A stretch of 64,000 nt of DNA from Camarhynchus parvulus (lineage: Eukaryota > Chordata > Aves > Passeriformes > Thraupidae): contig NC_044573.1 of assembly GCF_901933205.1 (NCBI RefSeq), positions 47,769,493 to 47,833,492 of the forward strand, written 5' to 3'. Shown piece after piece: positions 22,601-33,974 of this stretch (positions within the stretch are counted from its first letter, which is position 1; each line of letters starts with the position of its first letter). A program made the translations under genes and the position numbers. Under the pieces are notes generated by a model. That model made no database searches. It was not told the DNA's origin and worked only from the letters and a program-made list of their open reading frames with translations.

Positions 22601-24655
22601 TAGTCCCAGAATAACAACAGAAACCTGTGTGAATTAGTTACCTTGTGTAGAGGTGTGGTAAATAAGGTTGGCCAGAACATCCATAGATGAAATAAACTGT
22701 AAGTAAGAAATCATTGAAATAGGTAGAGAATGTGGAATAATTTATGTTTTTGACAGCTAAGGTAAATTGTAACTGGTCTTTAATTTTGCTCTGACCATGC
22801 ATATGCTCTCAGCAAAAGTGGGTTAAAATCCACTTCTCTAAAGGTAGGTCACAGCCTGCCTTTGGAACATTCTGTTTGAACTCTAAGCCACTCCTGGTTG
22901 ACAGCAATTGAACAACTTACTGTTGACTATGGTACTTAGTGAGAACAACACATGGAGTAAATGAATATTCCCTGGCAGCTGTGGTGACCTAGCAGAGGTT
23001 GGGGAAAAGTTAACAAGTGGCCAACTGATGCATGCCATGTGGCTTCAGATCTCAAGCAAAGTACCTGATGGTCGCATGAAGATCATATGAGCATGTTTTT
23101 CTTTCATATTTTGACCAGGTTAGAGTGACTGCTTTCATCCATGGTGGTAAAGTTTTAGAGTTGTGCTCAAGCTGAAACTATCATGAGGATCATTATCTGG
23201 GAAAAAAAAGTCACTATTTATTTCTATATGGATCATATAGTTCTAGTCACATTTAAATGAAGTGAGATGCTAAAGCTATGACTATAGTAATTCTTTGAAA
23301 TCCATGTAGAGTTAATTTTATGCTTAGTTGGATCAATACATCAAATGAATTGGTTTCTGTCTCCTTGAATTTATGCAGGTAGTAATGTTTGAACAAAGAT
23401 GTGCTACAGCAAAGCAAATATTAATAAATGCAGAATAATAAATGCAGAATAAAACCACTCATTCTCTAGTGGTATAGACATAAACCTTACCAAAGCTTAG
23501 GAAAGACTACCAGTAACTACCAGATGGATTTATTATGTACATAACGACTTTTCACAGATTTTGAGTGCTTTTGGTCTCAGTAGAACAATCTGAAGTTTGT
23601 TATCTTATGTGTTACACATATTCATGGCATAGACATTTGTACATGTTCACATTCTGTCATATGACAACACTATTACTAAATTTACATAAAGAGGTGTTTG
23701 TGGGGAAATGAGTGGATTCATTTGACTTCCATACAATTTTCAAACTGTTCTAATCTGGGTCATGTGGGTTGCTGCTTAAAATACATCTCAGTTCTAAACC
23801 AAAGACTCTCCAGATCTGAAATAACCCCTTCCAGGTAATAGTGTGCCATTCATCCATCACTCTAGTCCATTGCCATGAAACATTTCAGTAGCTTTCCCTT
23901 TTATAGATCTCTAGTCAATGACTTGTCCCTAAAAAATAAAAGGCTGTTATATTTGCAAGCATTTCTGAATGGTAGAGAATTGCAGTTTTCAAAAAATGTA
24001 TATAGTACCCAAATTGCTGAAGTTTAATAATCGGCTTTACATTTTGAGCTGATTTTTTGTGAGCTTTAATGAAATCCACAGAACTTTGCAAAAAACACGG
24101 CTGAGGGAAGCAGTGGGAAAAGGATCAGTCTCTCTTGGTGTCTGCATAGTTCAGACAGGGAAGAGCTTCTTTTCAGTATTTCCTTTTTCCTTAATTTCTG
24201 TAGTTTTCTTGGCATTGTTCAAAAAATAATAATATCCCACTGTCTATTCCTATTGAGACACTTACTCCACAGTCATACTAGTGTAAATTATGTATGTAAA
24301 AGACCATTTTTTTGCATAGCTTTATAAACTGCAGTTGTATTTTCATAAAGTTTTAAGTTAAAACTTCCACCATGTTAAATACCCATAGCTTCAAATAGAT
24401 GGTCTGAAAGCACAGAAAATGAAATATGTGTTTTCAGAGGTACATAATCCTTTATGTGGTAATAAAGTCAAAGGAGGGTATGGATTTATTTGTTACCTCT
24501 CATGAAGTCTTAACTTTCCACTTCCAAAAAAGAATGGTTTTGCTAGAGTCACTTTGAATCTTTCTACTAGCAAATGAAGGCACTGACAGTGCTTTTTATT
24601 TCATGCTTTTTAAATACGAAGAGAGAAAAACCTACCTTGTGAGTAGGTTTTTTTT

Positions 24656-24702
24656 CAAAGTGTTAAACACTAACCTACCTGTTAGTAGTGTTTAACACTT
24701 TG
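24656..24702. repeat. Perfect 17 bp inverted repeat (hairpin)
   Basis: CAAAGTGTTAAACACTA at 24656-24672 is the exact reverse complement of 24686-24702, with a 13-base loop that contains ACCTACC. The T run just before the left arm and the A run just after the right arm could extend the stem imperfectly. Confidence 0.85.
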
Positions 24703-25119
24703 CAAAAAACGTGGCTGAACCTCATTTGAGTAAGATTGGTTTAACTTTCCCTACAAAGACATGGAGCCAAAATGATACGAATACTGATTTGTCTCTCTCC
24801 TTAAAAATATAAAAAGGAAAAGCATTAGAAGGTAGATATAATTGAGTTATTACAACACAATATACCACCTTGGCTCAGTTACTTTTGGAGGCAGATAATG
24901 ATGGGCTCAGCTCTTGCAGTGTTAGATCTAAAAATGTCTAAGTCTCATGCTTGTTCAGCATAGGATCCTTCTGGAATCAAATAGTGATACTGCTGTGCTG
25001 CAGATGGTTGTTTTGTATAGATGTGGATAGTCTGTGATTGCCACCTCTCCTGCAGAACTTGGCTTTGAGCATGCTGTAGCAAGGATTCTTCCACTGGTCA
25101 CACATGGCAACAGGCTTGA

Positions 25120-25135
25120 TTTTTTTTTTTTTTTT
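25120..25135. repeat. T homopolymer run (16 bases)
   Basis: Uninterrupted run of 16 T. It could be the poly-A tail of a decayed minus-strand retroposed copy, but no body of a retrocopy was recognised next to it. Confidence 0.7.
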
Positions 25136-28100
25136 AATTGATGCTGATAACTTGCCAGACTAAACTTCCAACCCACAGGAGGATGGCTGATGGAGACAAA
25201 CAAGTATCTGCAGTGACTAAAGGAGGATGAAGATCAACATGCAAATATTAAATGTTTCTTTTGTGCGCATAATCATTCTTTAGGAATAGCATTTAAGGAA
25301 ACCCTGTCAATTAGTTTAGCTTATGATTTTATATTGATAGAATTTATGTCATTTGAAAGCAGTGTGTGTACAGCTGAAAGTGAGGTAGTTCAGAAAGCAA
25401 AGGTAAGACAAGTGCTCTGTTATTCTTGGAACCCACAGTCAGCACCTCCTCAGGTAATACACTCATGTTCTGGTGAGGAGGAACCGTGCAATAACGCTGA
25501 TCAAATTCACAATGCCAGAAGTGATACTGTCAAAATTTCTGATTATGGAAGCAACAGATTGAGTTAGCACACCACAGTCTTTGCAAAATGCTGAAGGATA
25601 ATTTGTTTGATGTGTCATTTAATACAGCTCAGGGTAGTGAACACTAACAATATCATTGATCATAAAGGTAAAGTTATTTTATTTGCATATTCATACTTGC
25701 AGTCAAAGTGAAAATGCAGAGCTTAATAGTTGCTTTCAGTTTAAATCACTTAAAATGTGGATGCTTCCAAAGGAAATCTAATAGTGGCATATCAAGTGCT
25801 TCACTGTGCTACCCCTGTCAATGCAGACTGGCCATCACGCCAGTCTAACAGCTCTATTAGCTTTGCCTTTTCCTCCTTTGAAATATTTTAGCCATTGTGA
25901 TAACTGTATTTGGTAATAAATTTAAATTACTCATAAATGTGTGCAGTGTAAAAAACCCGTTCTTTAAATAAGTTTATGTTCTTGAGAACTTGGAACATGA
26001 TATTCTACTACATGCTACAAAGAATTGTTAATTGGCTGACAGGAACTCAAAAGTGCTTGAAATTTGCATGGAACTAGCTCCAACAATTCCTAGATAAATA
26101 GATTTTTAAAAACTCCCATTTCATTGTTTTATGGACAGGAACCTAAAAAGTGAGAGATCAGATCAGGATTTATTCACAGACAAGGAATTTGCTATCAAGC
26201 AAAAACTAATTCTGATAATTTAAGATTCCACTTACCTGGAATTTGAGGTAATGAGTGTAATACTTGAGAAATATGCAATTTTGGCCAAATTAATGCCTGG
26301 TATTAATATATGAATCTGTTACCTTTTCTGTTTAGATTTCTCTCAGAATAGGAAAGGCATTTGGCAACAATATTTTATATAGCACTAAGCCTTAATGATC
26401 TTAGCTTGAGAATTTATGCTTATGGAAAAGTGCAGATTAGTGAATGTATAAAAGTAAACCAAGAAGGAATCTCTAAAAATTACAGCTCAGTGCTATTTTT
26501 CAGTAAAATTAAAGCCACTTTAGAGGGCACAGGTGTAAGAAGCTTCAGACAGCTTGCATTATAGTTTCATGCAGTAAGCATAAAAAGTAAGCACTGAGAA
26601 AGATAATGTCATTTGAAAATTCAAGTATTCTTATAGCTGTTCAAGACAATGTATGTGTAATTCCAGTGTAACTCTACACAGAGAATATTTGAAGTGTCTG
26701 CTGTACTTCCGCATGACGGATCTGGTTTTGGGCTGATCTTCATTATTCTTTCAAACAGGTGAAGAAAAACCAAGTGATCAGCTGCTGACTTAGGGGCCAG
26801 GTACAGCTCAGCTGAGGTTTCTGTGGCATTACCTTGAGAGATGGCTGTGCTAATGGGGAGGCATCTGTGTGAGAACTTGAGCTCAAGTGGAAACGGGTTA
26901 CTATGGTACACAGCAACATACACATGCCAAATTAAGTAGCAGGAGTCCCCTGTCTATGATCTAGTCTGCAAAGTATGTCATACACATCTCCTGGTTCTTG
27001 GCTGCAAGCTGTTGCCATGGCCTGTGGAAGGTTGCTAAGTTGCAGGCTGTTTACACTCTCATTCTAGACTGCAATTCCTATTTCCCAGAGTTTCTTTATA
27101 TCTGGATGAAAGTAGTGCTTGTTTCTTAGCAAGGATTATTTGTGTGCCAGGTAAGTGAATTTAGGGAAGCTTGCCAAAACAGCCAAAATTAAGATTCTTT
27201 AAAATAAAGAGATGTGCAGTGGAAAATTCAGTAAATACATGAAACCAGAAAGATAAGCAGCAGCAACGTGTTGTATTCATGCAATGATACAGCAACAGAT
27301 TCATATATGGATAAAAGATAAGAGTGTGAGATACTCTGTATGCAGTTATATACACTTGAGCATTAAATCTCTGTTTTATTAGATTTAGCTGATGATATAA
27401 CTTCTTAATTTTTGTATGTGGCAGGACTGTTGGATAGGGAACAGGGTGCTTTCTGATTTTCTTTTTTTATTTCTGCTGCCATTTTTCCTAGACCTTAAAA
27501 ATCATGTGTTGATCTAAAGATAACATCTGGATTTGGTTTTTGATCCAGTTTCAGTCTAAGAAAAAGGCTTTTAAGTTGTTTTTACTTTTTTAGTATTATT
27601 GGAAAAATAAATTTATTGGTAAGGTCAGTCACCCGTAAGTTTGATTTTTTGTACTATGAAGAGCATATAATAACCACCAAGAATTGTATATTTAAATGAA
27701 TAATTGTTTCTGTTCCCTTTTCTGATATAGGGCCATGGCTTGAAGGATAATGTCCTTAATATCCTTCAGTTTGTGTTTGCTTAACTTTTTAAAAAACATC
27801 AAAGGTTTCCCTTTACTGTTCCAATCAGCTTTTGTTCCAGAGCTGTTTAATCATTATACAGTAAAATGGTTCTATTTCTGACTTACCTAAAATCTAGTTG
27901 GACTTGTCAGCAAGACTTCCATTTTTTAGGCTGTTTATTAAATTCCAGTCAGCTTTGGAGCTAGACACCTATTGCTTAAGCACATATTGAGAAGGAAGTT
28001 CTCTTGTCAAAGAGACTTGGGTTAAAGAATAGTTAAAGTTCCTTTCCCATGGTTGCTTTTTTCACCTTTTTCTCCACATCTAATGCTGGGTGTGACTTCC

Positions 28101-31100
28101 TGAAATGTTGCTGGTCATACATAAAACAATTGCAATTAAAAGGTCTGCATAATGAAAAGTAAGCAATTAAATTTTTCTTAAAATGACCCCAGGAGTATAA
28201 TATACAGGAACTTTCTATCAATCAGTAATTTGCTGGGGATCCCACAAACACTGAAACCCTGCACAGGTACAGAGGGTGCATTAGACTGGAGCAGAGCTAT
28301 TAGGATCTGTGAGCATTGGCTTTTGAAAGTGGAAGGATTATTTAAGTCTCCCCAGAAAAAAGGCAGGCACATTGTTCTACTTAAAAATTAATGTCCTGTT
28401 ATAGCACATAAGTTTTGGGTCAGATTGCATTCTCCTAACTAATGAAATAGTTTTGCTATTCCATACAGTCACATATTAGTTTTAACACTGTCATGTTTCT
28501 AAACAGCCTAAACACTTCTTTTTACCCTTAAGTAGACATTTTAATTAGAAACTTGATATAACATTGGTGGTAAAAGGCTTACAAAACGAAGCTTACGATG
28601 AGTTAATACTGTAATGATTACTGCTACATACTGTTTTTCACTCAAGAAGCTCCATGTACTTTGATCTCCAAGTAAGCCCTTGGCCTCTCTCATCCCTCTG
28701 GGCCTGGCAGAAGAGCCATTTTCCTGCTAGGGCTGCCAGAACTCTGGATTGGGTTGGGTCACAGCATCCCAGTGCAAATGCACCACAGATGACATGAAGC
28801 ATCCCTCCAAAAACTGTGTGGCTCATCCTGGGCAGGAAAGAAGCCATGTGGTGGACTAGTCTGCAATATTTGTTAATTTCTGGACATTGGTGAGGCTGAT
28901 TGGACATCCTGAAAGGGCCCTCTGCTGAAATATGTTGGGACTTTTTCCAGCTCCCAAGGCACAGGAGGCTGGGGAGGATGCAGACGGCTTAACTGGATGT
29001 TGAAAAAAGAAACCTACCAGATCAGTTATTCCTGTATGTATTTCTGTAGTGTTTACTGTAATGTTATTGCATATTTATACTGCCAAGTTGCTTCTAAGAA
29101 CAACAAACTTTTTTTTAAAACATGCTACACAAACCCCCATGCAAAAGTGGAAACCATCTCCTGTCGTGTCCCATCTATTGTTGCAGAATAATTTTCCAAC
29201 ACAGTTCCTGAAATGGTCAGTCCTGACAGAACTTCTGCATAAAAGGTTGCTTCTAGCAATAAGCAGCTAAAATAGTCCATGCAGTTATCACTGCTCTGAC
29301 ACAGCTCAACACGAAAAATTATGGCTAGCAGTGCTTATCTGTTAACAAATTCTTTTAATTCATAGTCTTCTTTCAGTCTTCAGTCTATAAAGGTATTACT
29401 TAGCTGCTGTATTGCCAAATTAGAAGTATTGGTGAGAGCATTAGTTCATAGTTCTATCAGAATTAATATGAGAGGGACAGTTAGAATTCCATTACAAGGT
29501 CTGGGTCCATAGATTGATTAGTTTAGATTAATCAACATAATCAATTTTCACTTAAACCATGGTCTTAAATTATTTGCACTAGAATAGGGTTTCTTTTATA
29601 TTTAGCTCAATCTCTTTGAAGAAATACAGGCTGTCTAAATTTTACAGGAATGAACATTTTACCCAAATCACTAATACATCTAAATCAGCTTATCACATAA
29701 TATAAATGTTTGTCTTTTTACAAGCAAGACTGTGCACCATGTGCTGCCTTTCTCTTTTCTATAATTAGCAGAAACATTTGGGAATTGCAATAACACTTTC
29801 TCTGTATCTTTACAAGAAAGAAAATTACCTAAAAAGGGAAGAAAGGCAAGTCTAGGAAGGAGCACTGCTAATCTAAACATCACCCACAACTTGCAATCAG
29901 GGACACTCCCTCCCTTCTCCAACCAGATCTTTCTGTATTTGTGTTTTGTTTTTGTTATTCAAACTCTCCTCACTACAGATTTCCCTACTTGGAAATATTA
30001 TCATCTGAGATCACTGTACAGCAATAACAGATAAAACTGTTCCAAGCTGCAAACTGGGCTATGGGGTAAAAGTTTGGAATCACTAAAGAACATGTATACT
30101 GCAGACACAGGCTACCCCAACATGGAACTAATAAGTTCAACTGTCATTTTAGTAGTGTTCACATTGATCAGATAACTCTGCACTCTATCTATAGCTGGTA
30201 GACACTTTTCACATAAGAAAATTGTGAAGAAAAATCTGACTTTGCACTTGGAAAGCTGAATTTTGAACTGCTCTATACTGTCAAACTTCTCAACTACTGT
30301 CTACTAAAATTTCAGCCAGCAATACTTTGCCCAAGTTTTCTTGGGCTGCAACAAATGGTTTAAAACTCTCGGGTTCACAAAAACACCACAACAATTTTAT
30401 CCCTGAAAGAGACACTGTAAGAAATTAGACTTCTGCAGAATGTTAGAACTGTGATTCTGCAAAAGTTTAGTGCACAGCAAGTGAAAATGCCTTTAAATGT
30501 GTTTTACATGTCTGCAAATAAAGTCACAGCTCCAATTTCTGGACATTCAGACTTTTCCCTAGAATCCTTTCAGATGCAGCCATTAGGCAGAAACCTGAAG
30601 GCATAACAAATGGTTGGTTGATGTTAAGTTGGTACACAGCCTCAGTGAGTCCTCCTGTGAGATTCCCACCACCTGCACAAATTTTGAATAATAAACCAGC
30701 TAATTAGCTAGAAATTACAGAAGGCTACTATGTATTGGTACAATTTAGGTGAAATCCACGAAGCAACTGATTCTTGCAGAAACTGTGATCTCTCGAGTCC
30801 CTTCTTGCACACTAATGCTGTGTAAAAATAAGCTGGCCTTTTTTTTCATACAATTCTTCCCTTTTTGCCAGTTAGAAACAGCTTTAGCAAATGCCTGGGA
30901 TGGTAGCAGAAACAATAAACTGGAGGCTTTAAAATAAACTTGGCACTAAGCCTTACTGTGTTGCTAGTTCACTGTTCGATTTGAGGTCAATCGAGGCTTC
31001 CACTCAGCAAGTAACAGCTGTAAGTTTACTGAGAGATCCTAAACAGCTGTGAGGAGCACAGATGCACAGCATTTATTATTACAATGCAGACAGACCACTA

Positions 31101-33191
31101 AGATGGGAGTTTGTTCCCACAGGAATCAAGGATTGACAGTAGTTTTTGTGACAGTTAAAAACAACTTGACTATTAGGGTTTTGCCCCTTTGTGCCAAAGC
31201 TTTTTAATGGGAACTGTAAGGCTTGCCAAGTTGGAATGAGGACTTATTATAGTGGGGGGAAAAAAAAGGAAATAGTCGTGTTTAATTTGTGGTTGTAAAA
31301 GATGACTGGATTATAGGGAACGCTTTTAGGTTTCAGAATAGTGTTGGGGACTGTAGGGGAAGAGCACTGGCCAGGCAGAACTAGAATAACAGGTCATTTT
31401 GGCAAAGGAAACTATTGTTAATTCCTTAAGAGGCTTAGGGTGACACTTAAAACTAAATTTAGGATTATGGCAATGGTTCAGCTGTGGAAGTACTTCATCA
31501 ACTCCTTCAATCCCAAACACTAACAGTAAATGGAACTCCTCCCCACCTTCCCTGCCTTTACTCCAGCTGAAATTCCAGTTTAGAAGATGACAAATCATAG
31601 ACCATGCAAATCTAACAGGGAAAAAAACCCCATACATTTGCCTTTGTTTCTTGACCTTAAAAACAAATCTTACAGTACCTTTAGCTCCTCAGTCTCAGAT
31701 CTAATGCTAATAAATTTTATCCTGTCGACAGCCCCCATTCAGCCTGCAATTTCACCAATAGAAACTGCTCTTCTGTTCCCACTATACCCAGCCATGGGAT
31801 GTCCCAAGCCAATCTACATTTCTGTTTTTATCTGTCTTGCAGGATCCATCAGTAGATCCAGTTTTTCAGCCCTTCCTGCTGCTCTCTCAACCTAACCCTA
31901 ATCTGCACTAGGGCTTTTGAGGAAACCACAGGAAATCAAGCCACTTTCTGTCATCTTTAACCTTAATCTAACACACAATATTGAGTGGCACAAACTGGAT
32001 TAAGGCAGATCCTGGAGAAGAAATGGACTGAGTTATTTTTAAAGATACTACTTGACACATCAGCGTCTACGGAACGATTTTTTACAGGCATAGAGCAGCT
32101 CAGATTTGTCCAAAGATGGATGTTGCTGGTCTCTCTTTACACTCAGGCTTAGACAACAGCCAGGAACTCAACTGTCAGTCAGATGTCCTATTGGATCCTG
32201 CAGTTTTTAAGCTGAGACTGTGACTGGAATGAGCAGAAGCATATGGTTTTATGCAGACACAATATGCTGGGGTGGTTTTAGGACTCTTGTCATGCTTGAG
32301 CTTTAGGATAAAACTCCAAAGTTGTTACATTCTGTCTCGTCCATAATGTTAAAATGAAGGTGTATGGTAAAAAGATAGATATTTGAAAGACAATTATGAG
32401 ACAGGGTATGGGTAACTTGACTGTAAGTTTGAGAAAAAAAAAATTAAAAAGTACTGCACTGTTCCACAAAAGCAGTAGTGCTACAGTGAAGCCAGCAGAA
32501 ATGGAGGACATTGAGAATTTCATTCGCTTTGGTTGTGTCTGGAAAAGTGGTGGAATATCACTTACACAAGTTCAGTGAGTATCAGTGAAAATTGGCTAAA
32601 GCACTCTTAAAAATAAATTTGGCAGCACATACACTTCAGTGTCATCACCCCTGAATAAAGGAAACAAACAGGCAGGATTGAGGCAGGATTTCTTTTGACT
32701 CATTGAAAGGCCTTCATCCTGTTCCCAGAACTTGACCTAAATAAAGTTACCACTCCTCTGTTTCTGTCCTTAAAAGCTTCTGAAATGGGTGTACTCAAGC
32801 AGGGACCGCCCATTAAATGGCTGGATTGCATCCTCTTCCTCAGTCTTTTTAAGTCCTGAGTATTGCTACGCGTAGGAGTTGCCAAATTTTCCCCTTCTGG
32901 CTGTAAACAGAACGCGTTCTGCGAACTCCAGATTTCTTTTAAAAGCTTTCTAACCTCCCTCAGCATTTCACATTTCTTTTCTCACTACGACTGGCTGGCT
33001 GTCAGCGGGGAAGACATAAACATCATGAACACTAAAGCGTTATTTGCAGCCAGTCCTTGTTTGTAGCTGCAAGTATGGCAATTTTCAATGATGTTTTTGC
33101 TGCGCTAAATTAAGCCTGGGCTCTTGGGAGTAATTGCAGCGGCTTCCTTTAACGCAGCAATAATCCTTGTTAAAGTCACCATACGTGACTG

Positions 33192-33206
33192 GTAGCCTTT
33201 GGCAAC
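33192..33206. promoter_or_regulatory. RFX X-box-like motif upstream of EPM2A
   Basis: GTAGCC-TTT-GGCAAC fits the X-box consensus GTNRCC-N(0-3)-RGYAAC with a three-base spacer. It lies at the left edge of the CpG island, about 0.5 kb before the laforin start codon. Matches this loose are expected about once per window by chance, and a second one occurs at 55363-55377, so function is speculative. Confidence 0.3.
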
Positions 33207-33406
33207 CAGGAGAGCCAGCGTTTAGCTGCGGAGAGGATTTTCCCTCCCCGCTTTAGGAGGCGATCGAGGGTCGGTGTTGTTTGAACTCCCAGCCGCTGCT
33301 TTCGGAGGGGAATCTCCCTCGGCTACGTGCGGGCGGCAGCCGAGCGCTGGGAACAACCGCGCCGAGAACAGCCCCGACCGACGGAGCCGCCGCCCGGGCT
33401 CCGCAA

Positions 33407-33592
33407 GGGGCAGGGGCGGTGTCCGGGACAGTGTCCGGGGCAGGGCCGGTGCCCGGGGCAGGGGCGGTGTTAGGGGCTGGGGCAGTGTCCGGTACAGGCC
33501 CGGTGTCCGGGACAGGGGCAGTGCCCAGGGCAGGGGCGGTGTCCAGGGCAGTGTCCGGCCCCGGGCCGGTGTCCGGGGCAGGGCCGGTGCCC
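33407..33592 (+). repeat. G-rich minisatellite, 18 bp unit with 12 bp variants (11 units)
   Basis: Exactly 186 bases parse into nine 18-mers and two 12-mers, such as GGGGCAGGGGCGGTGTCC and GGGACAGTGTCC. The lengths are 18,12,18,18,18,18,18,18,12,18,18. All units are multiples of six, so the array keeps one frame throughout. The plus strand has repeated GGG/GGGG runs. The array ends 120 bp before the laforin start codon, in the promoter or 5' UTR of EPM2A. Units differ by point changes, so it is not a fresh homogeneous expansion. Confidence 0.92.
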
Positions 33593-33712
33593 GGCCCCCA
33601 GCCCCGGCGGAAGGGCGGGCCCGGGCGGCCTCCCAGCGGCGGCTCTGCTGCCGGCAGTGCTGCAGCAATAGCAGAGCTCGTCGTTAAAGCCCGTTCTTTG
33701 TGCGGCAGTAAA

Positions 33713-33974
33713 ATGCTGTTCCGCTTCGGCGTGGTGCTGCCCGCCCGGGTGACGGAGGGCGGCGCGGAGCTGCTGGTGGCCGGGTCGCGGCCGGAGCTGG
33801 GCGAGTGGGACCCGCGGCGCGCCGTGCCCATGAGGCGGGCGCGGCCGAGCGCCCCGCTGCCCGCCCAGGAGCCCGCGCTGTGGCTGGCGGAGGTGGCGCT
33901 GCCGGACGAGGACGCCGCCTGCCCCTTCTGGTACAAGTTCCTGCGGCGGGAGGGCGGCCACTTCCTCTGGGAAG
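33713..33974 (+). CDS. EPM2A: EPM2A laforin, coding exon 1 (CBM20 domain, N-terminal part)
   Basis: Laforin is a cytosolic glycogen phosphatase that binds glycogen through an N-terminal CBM20 module and partners with the E3 ligase malin. Its loss causes Lafora progressive myoclonus epilepsy. This exon encodes residues 1-87 plus one base of codon 88, starting [20 protein letters not shown]. The hallmark GSRPELGEW places the carbohydrate-binding Trp at residue 32, exactly as in human. FWYKF gives Lys75 (human Lys87) and LWEG gives Trp86 (human Trp99). The segment between is 12-13 residues shorter than human. The ATG at 33713 has A at -3. The frame is open upstream but has no other ATG. The donor GTAACG at 33975 interrupts in phase 1 after the first base of Gly88. 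The exon lies in the CpG island. Confidence 0.95.

Larger units (their letters stand above)
19036..33219. other. Intergenic region between FBXO30 and EPM2A
   Basis: About 14 kb of AT-rich DNA. No coding exon was recognised on either strand; all open frames are under about 120 codons and show no family resemblance. It contains a probable old interspersed repeat (22270-22600), a hairpin-forming inverted repeat (24656-24702), a T run (25120-25135) and a moderately GC-rich stretch (28640-28990). Confidence 0.6.
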
